Assembly (NCBI RefSeq): GCF_900102495.1
Contig: NZ_FMVQ01000002.1
Location: 186,001 to 250,000 of the forward strand
Reading direction: 5' to 3'
DNA: 64,000 bases
From: Nitrosospira sp. Nl5
GTDB taxonomy: Bacteria; Pseudomonadota; Gammaproteobacteria; Burkholderiales; Nitrosomonadaceae
Within the stretch, counting starts at the first letter, position 1. Every line of letters starts with the position of its first letter. Shown here one piece after another: positions 55,461 through 63,598 of this stretch. The notes under the pieces are model-generated. The model saw nothing but the letters and a program-made list of their open reading frames with translations, was not told where the DNA came from and ran no database searches. The position numbers and the translations under genes are program-made.

Positions 55461-56078
55461 ATGAAACTACGGATAGGGAATGCAACCCGGTATACATACC
55501 TGTTTCGAAATGAATCCGCCACTGTTTCGTTGACAGCGGTTTTGTTTGCGATGGCGTTGCTGGCACACCCTGGAACAGCAATGGCCGACAAGGCGGATTT
55601 TTCGTTATATGTCGACAAGTCAGGCAACATCAGCTTGCCGGATGACTTTCGGCTCTCCATGACCCATTTGGGCTCCTGGTTTGTGCCGGAGGGCGAGGCA
55701 AGCGGTTTCCACGATGTCTATACAGAGCCGGAAACCGTGAGAGCCTACCGTAAAACGGGGATATTTCCAGACGGGGCGACGCTAGTCAAAGAATTGCGAC
55801 CATCGACCGCGAGCAACTACACTACCGGCACAAATGTCAGCCATGCGACAGGTGGCGTCAAGCAATGGTTTGTAATGATCAAGGATACCAAAGCGCGCTT
55901 TGCCGACAATCCTGTCTGGGGCGACGGATGGGGCTGGGCACTGATTAAAACCGACAGCTCAAACCGAAACACCACCACCAATTATCGTGCCGAATGCTTA
56001 TCCTGTCATATGCCGGCAAAAAACACCGACTGGATTTACGTCGAAGGCTATCCGACGCTAAGCAAGCCTGGTCGGTAA
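55461..56078 (+). CDS. Second P460-family cytochrome, cytochrome c'-beta-like
   Basis: A 205-residue exported c-type cytochrome of the same fold. A long N-region precedes a hydrophobic signal stretch (SLTAVLFAMALLAHPG, cleavage near TAMA). Heme motif C179-L-S-C182-H183; K110 is in DGATLVKELRP. The segment LGSWFVPEGEASGFHDVYTE is closer to cytochrome c'-beta than to P460, and such proteins bind NO. Whether K110 crosslinks to heme cannot be told. ATG 55461 lies one base after the first gene behind GGAGG, so both are co-transcribed. Confidence 0.88.
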   Translation: MKLRIGNATRYTYLFRNESATVSLTAVLFAMALLAHPGTAMADKADFSLYVDKSGNISLPDDFRLSMTHLGSWFVPEGEASGFHDVYTEPETVRAYRKTGIFPDGATLVKELRPSTASNYTTGTNVSHATGGVKQWFVMIKDTKARFADNPVWGDGWGWALIKTDSSNRNTTTNYRAECLSCHMPAKNTDWIYVEGYPTLSKPGR

Positions 56079-56102
56079 TATTTATCAGCTTGCAGAAAAA
56101 TG

Positions 56103-56121
56103 TGGCCGGCTTGTCCGGCCA
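56103..56121. terminator. GC-rich hairpin after the P460 pair
   Basis: TGGCCGG, five bases, CCGGCCA form a perfect seven-base stem 24 bases after the second cytochrome gene. There is no T-run, so it may be a weak terminator or an mRNA-stabilising structure. Confidence 0.45.
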
Positions 56122-56201
56122 TGTGGTTCCAACGTAGGGGGTGAAGTATTAAAATCAGGAATCAGCCTTCTGCCAATCCAGAAAACTAAAGCGACACTCT
56201 C

Positions 56202-57098
56202 ATGCAGCTACATCAGCTCAGGTATTTCGTCGCCGTGGTGAAAACCGGCAGCATCACTAAAGCTGCGGAGCAATGCTTTATTTCACAACCTTCAATCAGC
56301 CAGCAGTTAGCAAAACTGGAAGAGAGCATCGGAAGGAAATTATTCAGCAGAGTGAAAGGCAAACTGATTCTTACCGATCCCGGCCATATATTTTACGAGC
56401 AGGCATGCAATATTTTAAGGAACGTGGAGGATGCAAAACGCCGAGTCAGCGATTTCGACAGCAGCAGCGGCGGTTCCGTCAATATAGGCATTTTGCCAAC
56501 GCTGGCGCCTTTCATATTGCCGGGGACGCTGATCGCGCTCTCAAGAAACTTCCCTGAAGCCATTGTCACGGTGCGGGAAGAAATTTCCGAAGCCTTGATC
56601 GCTGCCGCTGTGTGTGGCGAAATCGACATCCTTGTCGAAGCCCTGCCATTTGACGAAACCTGCCTTAACGTCGAACCATTATTCTCGGATACATTCTATC
56701 TCGCCGTTAACCGGAATAGTCCTCTGGCCGGAATGGAACTTGTTTCTCTCGATACGCTGGGGGATATGCCTTTTATCCTGCTGGAAAATATTCATTGTTT
56801 AACGCGGCAGATCGAACAGTATTGTTTCAATGAACGGTTCATGCCGAAGGTGGTGTTTCAGGTTTCACAGTTAAGCACGATTAAGCTGCTGATTGAACTG
56901 GACTATGGTGTTTCCATTTTGCCTGCGATCGCGATCGACAAAGATCCCGGTTCTTGCATACGTTATATCAACCTGGATAGTAAAGGCGAACCCCCTGCCA
57001 GGAAAATAGTGCTGGCCATTACGAAAGATCGATATTTAAGTCCCGCAGCAAAATATTTCATTGCTGTCGTGAAAGAGCAATATCAGAAGACTTGTTGA
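56202..57098 (+). CDS. LysR-family regulator, OxyR-like
   Basis: A 298-residue transcription factor. The N-terminal winged helix-turn-helix is typical (MQLHQLRYFVAVVKTGSITK, then FISQPSISQQLAKLEESIGR). The C-terminal effector domain has ENIHCLTRQIEQYCF, similar in layout to the OxyR loop where the first Cys is followed about nine residues later by a second. The Cys pair could be redox-active. It is encoded co-directionally after the P460 genes with a 123-base gap and may control them; this is inference. Confidence 0.88.
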   Translation: MQLHQLRYFVAVVKTGSITKAAEQCFISQPSISQQLAKLEESIGRKLFSRVKGKLILTDPGHIFYEQACNILRNVEDAKRRVSDFDSSSGGSVNIGILPTLAPFILPGTLIALSRNFPEAIVTVREEISEALIAAAVCGEIDILVEALPFDETCLNVEPLFSDTFYLAVNRNSPLAGMELVSLDTLGDMPFILLENIHCLTRQIEQYCFNERFMPKVVFQVSQLSTIKLLIELDYGVSILPAIAIDKDPGSCIRYINLDSKGEPPARKIVLAITKDRYLSPAAKYFIAVVKEQYQKTC

Positions 57099-57269
57099 GC
57101 AGTCTCAGCCAGTCAGTTTTCCCATGGCGTCTCCCCTTGGTGTCCGTCGGGTACGACGAACGAGAAGTATCCTCATCGACAAGCGTAGGCCAGCCGCGCG
57201 TCTTTGAGCTTGGACATGAAGCTCGAGCCAGAGCTGGACTCGAAGCGTGGCGACTCATGCCAGCGCAGC

Positions 57270-57743
57270 CTACCCGCGCACCGCCGCCTCGATCATGGCG
57301 ACGTCGATCTTCCGCATCTTCATCATCGCCGCGAACGCGCGCTTCCATACATCGCCGCCCCTCGCCATAGCGTCGGTCAGGACGCGCGGGGTGATCTGCC
57401 AGGACAGGCCCCATTTGTCCTTGCACCAGCCGCACGCGCTTTCCGCGCCGCCGTTGCCGACGATCGCATTCCAATAACGGTCGGTCTCCGCTTGGTCGTC
57501 CGTGGCGATCTGAAAGGAGAATGCCTCGCTATGCTTGAACATGTTCCCGCCGTTGAGGCCAACGCACGGCACGCCGCACACCGTGAATTCGACCGTCAGG
57601 ACGTCGCCCGCCTTGCCGCCTGGAAAGTCGGATGGCGCCCGGTGCACCGCGCCGACCGTGCTATCGGGAAAGGTCTGGGCGTAAAAGCGAGCGGCCTCTT
57701 CCGCATCATGGTCGTACCATAGACAGATTGTGTTCTTCATCAT
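57270..57743 (-). CDS. VOC-superfamily protein, PhnB type (second copy)
   Basis: A 157-residue PhnB-like protein: NTICLWYDHDAEEAARFYAQ, VEFTVCGVPCVGLNGGNMFK and CGWCKDKWGLSWQITPRVL. Same length and layout as the product of 44349-44822 but clearly diverged. Base composition is more GC-rich than its neighbours. The start (ATG 57743 or 57740, after GGGGAG) lies two bases after the stop of a truncated dihydrofolate-reductase-like frame, so they form one transcript. Confidence 0.88.
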   Translation of the reverse strand: MMKNTICLWYDHDAEEAARFYAQTFPDSTVGAVHRAPSDFPGGKAGDVLTVEFTVCGVPCVGLNGGNMFKHSEAFSFQIATDDQAETDRYWNAIVGNGGAESACGWCKDKWGLSWQITPRVLTDAMARGGDVWKRAFAAMMKMRKIDVAMIEAAVRG

Positions 57744-57745
57744 CG

Positions 57746-57871
57746 TTACTCTCCCCTATTTGCCGCCGACCAGGGAAAAGTCCCGCCGAGCGGATTGTCG
57801 GAGCCCTGATTGGAGCCGGCACCGTAGCCATCAAGTAGGATGGCGAAGTTGTGAACGCGTAGCTTAGTCAT
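57746..57871 (-). pseudogene. Truncated dihydrofolate-reductase-family (RibD-like) gene
   Basis: A 41-residue frame starts at ATG 57871 behind AAGGA and reads MTKLRVHNFAILLDGYGAGS, then NQGSDNPLGGTFPWSA before a stop. The first 33 residues match the N-terminus of RibD_C/YyaP-type dihydrofolate-reductase-family proteins, which are about 180-200 residues long. The remaining 150 or so residues are missing, and the frame runs straight into the VOC gene's ribosome site. This looks like an internal deletion. A short leader peptide is an alternative but less likely. Confidence 0.6.
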
Positions 57872-58320
57872 GGAGATTCCTTTCTCAATTCATCGTGGCC
57901 ACAAAAGTGGCGATGCTGCAGCACTATGCACACGTAGTCGAACGGGAAACCCGGAAATCGACAGCCCGAAACGGCATTATCAGGCGGATCGAACGCGGAG
58001 CGCAAACGAGCGTTTACGCAACGTATTGTTGAACGCCCAATGGCAGAACATTGCGTGTTGCGCGCGTCTCGACTAACGAACAAGACATGGCTTCCCGAGC
58101 CGCCGCGCCACGTCGTACTGCCACCCGTGGCGACGATCGCGCCTGTGTACCCAGGCTCCACTTGTGCGCAGCGGCAAGTCTTCAAGCTGCTACCGCGATG
58201 TTGACCGACGAGCAGCGCACCGTGCTAGAAGGTGCGGAAGGGTCGACCGACCAGCACACCTGCATGGTAACGTCGGCCGCCTGGCGCAAGCGACTGGTCG
58301 TATCGGTTAGTTTCTTCATG
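57872..58320. other. Scrambled region with a resolvase-like fragment
   Basis: No intact gene. At 58051-58095 the plus strand reads RVARVSTNEQDMA, close to the N-terminal signature of serine recombinases (YARVSTNEQDLA), but the frame does not continue as a resolvase. The rest shows no family I recognise. Together with the truncated gene to the left, it suggests past insertion and deletion. Confidence 0.35.
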
Positions 58321-59013
58321 CTAATCGCCGGTCGTCGAGATACGGAATTCCCTTACAGATTCCAGTTTGCGCAATTCTTCCGCAAGAGCAGAAGCCCTGC
58401 TGAGATTGGTAGTTCGAATATCCATGCGATACTCGAACAATCCGGCTGCGGTGATGCGATAGCCTGTCTTGGCAATCTCAAAACCATGGTCGGCCAAAAG
58501 TGTTTTGACTTGGTGCTCCGGCATCACGTTGTTCCTATCGAAGCTAATATGATATTGCGCGTACGCCTGGGTAGGGATTCTGTCTTCAATCAATTGAAAC
58601 AGATAAAGGACCCCAAGTATGAGAATGGTTCCAAAAATAGCGGGAAAATAAAATCCTATTCCCATCAGAATACCAATAACGGCAGTGATCCAGATGGAAG
58701 CCGCGGTCGTTAAACCACGGACGCTCAGCCCCTCCTTGAAAATCACCCCTGCCCCGAGAAAGCCGATGCCGGTCATTATCCCCTGGGCCATGCGGGTCGG
58801 ATCCGTCCGTATGGAATCAAGGAGCATGTCGGAGGGTAGCCATTTCCCCTGATAAAGCGTCACCAGCATCAGCAGGCTGGATGCGAGGCATACGAGCGTG
58901 TGGGTTCTGAATCCGGCAGGATGGCCGCGAAGGCTTCTTTCAATGCCGATCGCGCCCCCCGCGATCACCGCCCCGGCAAGATGAATAATAATTACAAGAT
59001 AATCGGAATTCAT
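58321..59013 (-). CDS. MgtC/SapB-family membrane protein
   Basis: A 230-residue protein. The N-terminal 150 residues contain about four to five membrane segments with family hallmarks: GGAIGIERSLRGHPAGFRTH, GIMTGIGFLGAGVIFKEG and VRGLTTAASIWITAVIGILM. The C-terminal 75 residues form a soluble ACT-like domain. ATG 59013 follows AAGGAG; a GTG three codons upstream is less likely. Family members relate to magnesium and phosphate homeostasis; the exact role is not known. Confidence 0.92.
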   Translation of the reverse strand: MNSDYLVIIIHLAGAVIAGGAIGIERSLRGHPAGFRTHTLVCLASSLLMLVTLYQGKWLPSDMLLDSIRTDPTRMAQGIMTGIGFLGAGVIFKEGLSVRGLTTAASIWITAVIGILMGIGFYFPAIFGTILILGVLYLFQLIEDRIPTQAYAQYHISFDRNNVMPEHQVKTLLADHGFEIAKTGYRITAAGLFEYRMDIRTTNLSRASALAEELRKLESVREFRISTTGD

Positions 59014-59407
59014 CTCCTTCACCGGTCGGATCTACACCGCCCCTGAGATTACCAATCCCAAAAAACGCTACGCGCGATGTTTCATATTAAGGTTGAAGTT
59101 TAGTATACCAGAATACAGCACTGATTATATGTTAATTATCTCATTCCTAGTTAACGCTCTCCGCATTCTTTTTTTTATGTGATTATTCATATGGTATATA
59201 TGCGTTAAAATGAGCAGGCGCCACCTGAGAGGTTAAAAAATGGTGGATTAAGATCACCTTTGGTTTACTGCATTATCGTAGAATACAACTTGGCATCCGG
59301 TATCCGAAGAAGCGCGAGATGCACATTGCGTGGCAATTTACGCCGACGGGTTTGCCAGGCTGATAACAGTAATGTACTTGTATTAATCTACGACAAGGAG
59401 TAGCTAG
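59014..59407. other. AT-rich intergenic region between divergent genes
   Basis: No gene seen in 394 bases between mgtC (leftward) and the small lipoprotein (rightward). Bases 59090-59215 are strongly AT-rich. A hairpin CCACC...GGTGG lies at about 59221-59246, partly overlapping GGTGGATTAAGATCACC. No known riboswitch is recognised. Confidence 0.45.
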
Positions 59408-59557
59408 GTGAAAAACTTGAAGCTGTGCACGCTGGTAATAATAATGGCCGCATTAAGCGGCTGCATATCCATCGGTTCAAAGGGTTCTCCCGGACCACAA
59501 GGGCCTAAGGGTGAACCAGGCAGTACCACGGTAATCGTTCCTGAAAAGAATTATTAA
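59408..59557 (+). CDS. Small collagen-like lipoprotein
   Basis: A 49-residue lipoprotein. GTG 59408 lies eight bases after AAGGAG. The signal peptide MKNLKLCTLVIIMAA is followed by the lipobox LSGC (Cys19). The mature part has Gly-x-y triplets typical of collagen (GSPGPQGPKGEPG) and then a short tail STTVIVPEKNY. Short lipoproteins with collagen-like triplets are known in proteobacteria but without assigned function. Anchoring in the outer or inner membrane and trimer formation are inferences. Confidence 0.75.
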   Translation: MKNLKLCTLVIIMAALSGCISIGSKGSPGPQGPKGEPGSTTVIVPEKNY

Positions 59558-59701
59558 AAAAACGACTGCTGTCCATACTTTGCCGGTAAATCCCGCGGAC
59601 CGGCAGAGGTCCCGGTAGCCACCCCGGGCTTGCTGGGCTTTTTACTCTCAATAAGTTGCTTCAGGCCAGTAAGGACTCGTTTCCTGGCGGGAATTTGACA
59701 T

Positions 59702-60445
59702 TCAAGCAACGCCGCCACTGGCGCTGATGTTTTGCCCTGTAACCCAGCCAGCTTCGTCGCTAACAAGAAAAAGCACCACGCGTGCGATGTCCGCCGGTTC
59801 GCCGATGCGGCCGAGAAAAGACATGCTGGCCATGCGCCTGATCGTTTCCTCGCTCTTTCCGGTGGTAAACATTTCCGTATTTACCGGCCCCGGGGAGACA
59901 ATGTTGGCGGTAATGCCCCGCTCCCCGGCTTCTTTCGCAAAGATGCGCGTCAATTGTTCAAGCGCGCCTTTGCTAGCCGCGTAAGCACCGTAGTTTGGCA
60001 GCATCAGCCGGGTTACGGTGCTGGAGAGGCTCACCACGCGCCCGCCGTCCGCGAGCCGGGTGGCGGCTTCGCGCAAGGCGTAGAAAACGCTTTTGACGTT
60101 AATGTCCAGGACACGATCGAACTCTTCGTCGCTAATATCGGCAATTTTTCTGGAAAGAAGCACGCCGGCATTATTGACGAGGATATCCACGCGGTTGAAG
60201 CGCTCCATCGCGGCGTCAAAAAGCTTGCGGACGTCAGCCGAATTACTGACGTCCGCCCGGACGGCCAGCGATTCGCCCCCTGCTTCCGCTATCCCGGCGC
60301 ACACCGCCTCCGCGGCCTTCTGCTTTCCAACATAATTGACTACGACTTTGGCCCCCGCGCCAGCCAACATGCGCGCAATCTCGGCGCCGATGCCACGCGA
60401 AGAGCCGGTAATGATGGCGACTTTGTCCCGGAGCGATAAGGGCAT
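59702..60445 (-). CDS. Short-chain dehydrogenase/reductase
   Basis: A 247-residue classical SDR. The cofactor motif is IITGSSRGIGAEIAR and NNAG is in ILVNNAGVLLS. The catalytic tetrad is visible: Asn in DINVKSVFYAL, Ser in SLSSTV, Tyr and Lys in YGAYAASKGALEQL. The NYVGK segment after strand beta2 favours NADPH. It resembles FabG-like reductases; substrate unknown. The VOC gene 66 bases upstream on the same strand may share its transcript. Confidence 0.92.
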   Translation of the reverse strand: MPLSLRDKVAIITGSSRGIGAEIARMLAGAGAKVVVNYVGKQKAAEAVCAGIAEAGGESLAVRADVSNSADVRKLFDAAMERFNRVDILVNNAGVLLSRKIADISDEEFDRVLDINVKSVFYALREAATRLADGGRVVSLSSTVTRLMLPNYGAYAASKGALEQLTRIFAKEAGERGITANIVSPGPVNTEMFTTGKSEETIRRMASMSFLGRIGEPADIARVVLFLVSDEAGWVTGQNISASGGVA

Positions 60446-60511
60446 CCTTCAGTTTTCCAGGCCGTATTCGTTATATTCAGCGATGCGAATTACAAAGTTG
60501 GAAGTGCAAGG

Positions 60512-60901
60512 TTAGGAATCACGTTCGGTAAAGCTCAGTTCCACGCCGTTTCCAGCGGGGTCTTTAATGAACAGTTGCGCGATGCCCAGGATCGGCACCT
60601 CTCCCCTCTCGAATTTGATGTTGTGCTGTTTCAGGCGTGCCTCCATTTCCGGGCGGTTGGTGCAGGTGAATGCCGCATGATCAAAGGTGGCGTTCACATG
60701 GGTCAGGCGCGGTTCGTCCGGCCCTGCCTGGCTCAGGTGGAGAACGCATTGATCGCCGGCATAAAGCCAGTATCCAAAGTTGCCAAGATCTGGCCGCTGT
60801 CCCTCTTCGAGTCCCACTATGTCGCAATAGAAGGCCTTGAGTTCATCCATGAGTGCACGCGGAGCGCGCAGATTGTAATGATTGAAACCAATCGTGGCCA
60901 T
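60512..60901 (-). CDS. VOC-superfamily (glyoxalase-like) protein
   Basis: A 129-residue single-unit VOC protein: IGFNHYNLRAPRALMDELKA, FYCDIVGLEEGQRPDLGNFG, ending FIKDPAGNGVELSFTE. His in FNHYN, His in FDHAAF and Glu in GVELSF are the expected metal ligands. ATG 60901 follows GGGGA; an upstream start is in frame but unneeded. Reaction unknown. It lies upstream of the SDR on the same strand. Confidence 0.88.
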   Translation of the reverse strand: MATIGFNHYNLRAPRALMDELKAFYCDIVGLEEGQRPDLGNFGYWLYAGDQCVLHLSQAGPDEPRLTHVNATFDHAAFTCTNRPEMEARLKQHNIKFERGEVPILGIAQLFIKDPAGNGVELSFTERDS

Positions 60902-60970
60902 ATCGATTTCCCCGTGCAAGTTGCGGATGGCGGCGGCGTTCTTCCTAGGCCGGGATGGATAAATTATTTC

Positions 60971-61627
60971 TCATTCCTTTGCACCGTTGCCTTTCAGCAA
61001 TTCGGCGACTTCATGATGTTTCCTGGCCAGAGCCCACTTCAGCGCGGTTCCGCCCGATTCATTCCTGATATTGGGATCCGCGCCATTTTTGAGGAGAACC
61101 TTGACGGCGTCGGAATGATTGCCTCTTGCCGCCATCATTAATGCCGTTGTCCCGTTTTCCGAAGTTGAATTTACCTGCACCCCTCCGCTCAGCAACAATT
61201 GAATGATGTCCGCGTGCCCGTTCGTCGCGGCATAAATCAGGGGATTCCAGCCGTCATGGTTGACTTCCGCGCCCTTGACATAAAGTTTCTCGACGATGCC
61301 GCCGAGGCCATTGTAGCTGGCAAGCATAATAGCGGTTTCACCATACTTGTTGCGCAGATTAAGCTTGGCGCCGGCATCCACCAGAAGGTCGACGAGATTA
61401 GGGTTTTTTTGCCGGACGGCCACCATCAAAAGCGTATTTCCATGCGCATCAGGCGTGTTGGGATCCGCGCCCCTTGCCAGGAGCTTGCGCAAATCCGGAA
61501 TATTGTTATCTTCCACTGCCCAGCGTAAGTCCTCATAGACGCCCGCTGCGGCGATCGATGGTTGGCACAAACCTGCGGCAAGCACCAGGCAAGCCGCAAA
61601 AAAAGATTTTCTTGGCGAATTCATCAT
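60971..61627 (-). CDS. Exported ankyrin-repeat protein
   Basis: A 218-residue protein with a signal peptide (cleavage near PSIAAA, about residue 28). The rest is five to six ankyrin repeats of about 33 residues, e.g. LRKLLARGADPNTPDAHGNT and AVKVLLKNGADPNIRNESGG. Ankyrin repeats mediate protein contacts; the periplasmic partner is unknown. The start overlaps the end of tatD (TGAATGATG), so it is translated from the tmk-holB-tatD transcript. Confidence 0.92.
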   Translation of the reverse strand: MMNSPRKSFFAACLVLAAGLCQPSIAAAGVYEDLRWAVEDNNIPDLRKLLARGADPNTPDAHGNTLLMVAVRQKNPNLVDLLVDAGAKLNLRNKYGETAIMLASYNGLGGIVEKLYVKGAEVNHDGWNPLIYAATNGHADIIQLLLSGGVQVNSTSENGTTALMMAARGNHSDAVKVLLKNGADPNIRNESGGTALKWALARKHHEVAELLKGNGAKE

Positions 61628-62392
61628 TCAGGCAGCCTTGAACAGGTTGAAAAAATTACTGGTGGTGGCCGTGGCCACCTCATCCACGCTGATACCGCGC
61701 AACACCGCTATTTCTTCGGCGACGTATCGTACAAAAGCAGGCTGATTGATTTTGCCGCGATGCGGCACCGGGGCAAGATAGGGCGAGTCGGTTTCTATCA
61801 GCATTCTTTCGAGTTTAATTCTTTTGGCTACGTCCTTCAGAGCAAGCGCTTTCTTGAAAGTGACAATGCCGGAAAAAGAAATATAGAAATTCATTTCCAT
61901 CGCCTGCTGCGCGACTTCCCAGCTTTCGGTAAAGCAGTGCATCACCCCGCCGACGCTATCCGCGCCCTCCTCTGCCATGATGCGCAGTGTATCCGCAGCG
62001 GCTTCGCGGGTGTGAATGATAAGCGGTTTACCGCATTGGCGCGCGGCGCGAATATGCTGGCGGAAGCGCTCCCGTTGCCATTCCAGATCGCCTTTCAGGC
62101 GAAAGTAATCCAGCCCCGTTTCGCCGATAGCGATAACTCTGGGATGGTCGGCCAGGGATGCCAGATGCGCCGCCTGCGGCTCGGCCAGATTTTCATAATC
62201 GGGATGAACGCCGACAGAAGCAAACAGGTTGGAGTGGGTTTCCGCCAGAGCGAGCACCCGGGGAAAGTCTTCCAGATTGACGCTCACGCAAAGCGCATGG
62301 CTGACATCATTCTCCCGCATTTTACCCAGCAGCGCATCGAGGTTGCTGGCAAGATCGGGGAAATCAAGGTGGCAATGGGAATCAACGAACAT
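61628..62392 (-). CDS. TatD-family metal-dependent DNase/hydrolase
   Basis: A 254-residue TIM-barrel hydrolase. Metal ligands are HxH in VDSHCHLD, Glu in AIGETGLDYF, His in IIHTREAA, His in VMHCFTE and Asp in IETDSPYLAP. ATG 62392 gives the usual N-terminus; an upstream in-frame start at 62452 overlaps holB's end. Members act as DNA or RNA 3' exonucleases. The order tmk-holB-tatD is widely conserved, though a pilZ gene often seen between holB and tatD is missing here. Confidence 0.95.
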   Translation of the reverse strand: MFVDSHCHLDFPDLASNLDALLGKMRENDVSHALCVSVNLEDFPRVLALAETHSNLFASVGVHPDYENLAEPQAAHLASLADHPRVIAIGETGLDYFRLKGDLEWQRERFRQHIRAARQCGKPLIIHTREAAADTLRIMAEEGADSVGGVMHCFTESWEVAQQAMEMNFYISFSGIVTFKKALALKDVAKRIKLERMLIETDSPYLAPVPHRGKINQPAFVRYVAEEIAVLRGISVDEVATATTSNFFNLFKAA

Positions 62393-62452
62393 GGCTGAGA
62401 ACCGGCAAGTAATGCAAGTTTTGGTTGCGCCGATACTGAATGGTTCCTCCAA

Positions 62453-63598
62453 TCATTGCGCCTGCCCCGGGGTACGGGATGCGGGAGCAACCGACATGAC
62501 ATAGGAAAACAGCATTTCCTCCAGGAATAACCGGGGGTTGAGCGGATGATGCGCTAGCCGGTGGGTCGCATTCAAGGCGCGTAAGTAAGTCGCCAGTGCA
62601 CGCGGATCGATCCCGGATGCGAGCGATTTTATGGTAGCTCGCATTTCCAGGTGATAGCGGATTTTCCTGGTTGTGCGAAAACTCATCAAATCATAGCACC
62701 ATTTCTGCAACCAGTTGACCACCGTGGGCAGATCCGATTTCTGCATTTCCTCAGCCAGCGCAACCGGATTGAAATTTCCCGGCGCGCTGATTTGCCGGAT
62801 GAAGGCCTCATGCCGGCCAAGATAAGTGTCATCGTTGAATTCCAGCGCGGCCAGCGGGGCATACCCCGCGGAAGCAAGGCACGTTGCGGGGTCTTTCACC
62901 CCTTGCTGTTTAAGCCACGCAGTCGCGGTAGCAAGGTCAGGCGCGGGCATGGCGATTTGCCGGCAGCGGCTGCGTATGGTCGGAAGTAAATGCTGCGCAC
63001 GGTGCGTGACTAGAATAAACAATGTTCGCGCAGGCGGTTCTTCCAGATTTTTCAGCAGCGCATTGGCGGCCGCGGGTTTCATTGCTTCCGCAGGATGAAT
63101 CAGAACAATTTTATAGCCATTCTGGTGGCTGGAAATATTAATGAAATCGCCAAGCTCACGAATTTGCGAGATAAGTATTTCCTTACTGGGCTTTTTCCTG
63201 GATTTCGCGCTGCCGGATTCCACTGCACCCACGCCGTCTGCCCCCTCCTCCCCGACGCCGGCCGGAGAATCGAGTGTTCCCTCGTCCCTCGCGCCGCTGG
63301 CCGATCCCGACGTTACTGATATTGCTTCCGGTTCAACCAGGCGAAAGTCCGGGTGATTTCCCTGTTCAAACCATCGGCAGCTGGCGCAACGTAGGCACGC
63401 TTCACCTTCAATAGATGGATTCTTGCATAACCGGAATTTAGCCAGATGCGTGGCCAACGCAAGCTTGCCAATACCCCGTCTGCCTCTCAGCAGCAACGCG
63501 TGGCTCATGGACGCGCTACCGGATGTGCCGATCTCGGCTACTTGCGCCAATATCCGCCATACGTCTTTCTGCCATGGATAAATAGCATTCATTAACAA
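62453..63598 (-). CDS. holB: DNA polymerase III subunit delta prime
   Basis: A 381-residue clamp-loader subunit. The P-loop region is [15 protein letters not shown]; the zinc module Cys residues are in [19 protein letters not shown]; the SRC motif is TIRSRCRQI. Between the zinc module and the [14 protein letters not shown]-like core is a Ser/Gly/Glu-rich insert of about 45 residues (near 95-140) not seen in typical HolB, which is about 330 long. The start overlaps the tmk stop; ATGs at 63598 and 63592 are both possible. Confidence 0.93.
   Translation of the reverse strand: MLMNAIYPWQKDVWRILAQVAEIGTSGSASMSHALLLRGRRGIGKLALATHLAKFRLCKNPSIEGEACLRCASCRWFEQGNHPDFRLVEPEAISVTSGSASGARDEGTLDSPAGVGEEGADGVGAVESGSAKSRKKPSKEILISQIRELGDFINISSHQNGYKIVLIHPAEAMKPAAANALLKNLEEPPARTLFILVTHRAQHLLPTIRSRCRQIAMPAPDLATATAWLKQQGVKDPATCLASAGYAPLAALEFNDDTYLGRHEAFIRQISAPGNFNPVALAEEMQKSDLPTVVNWLQKWCYDLMSFRTTRKIRYHLEMRATIKSLASGIDPRALATYLRALNATHRLAHHPLNPRLFLEEMLFSYVMSVAPASRTPGQAQ

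Noticed and set aside
57058-57474. Minus-strand frame of 138 codons overlapping the VOC gene
   Set aside because: It overlaps the clear VOC gene in another frame and has an Arg/Asp-rich translation without a family.
58051-58713. Plus-strand frame of 220 codons starting with a resolvase-like motif
   Set aside because: Most of it runs antisense to mgtC and does not continue as a recombinase. Only the first 15 residues are of interest.
59554-59766. Minus-strand frame of 70 codons overlapping the end of the SDR gene
   Set aside because: It has no ribosome site and starts inside the SDR gene. The part beyond the SDR stop looks somewhat coding, but no family is recognised.
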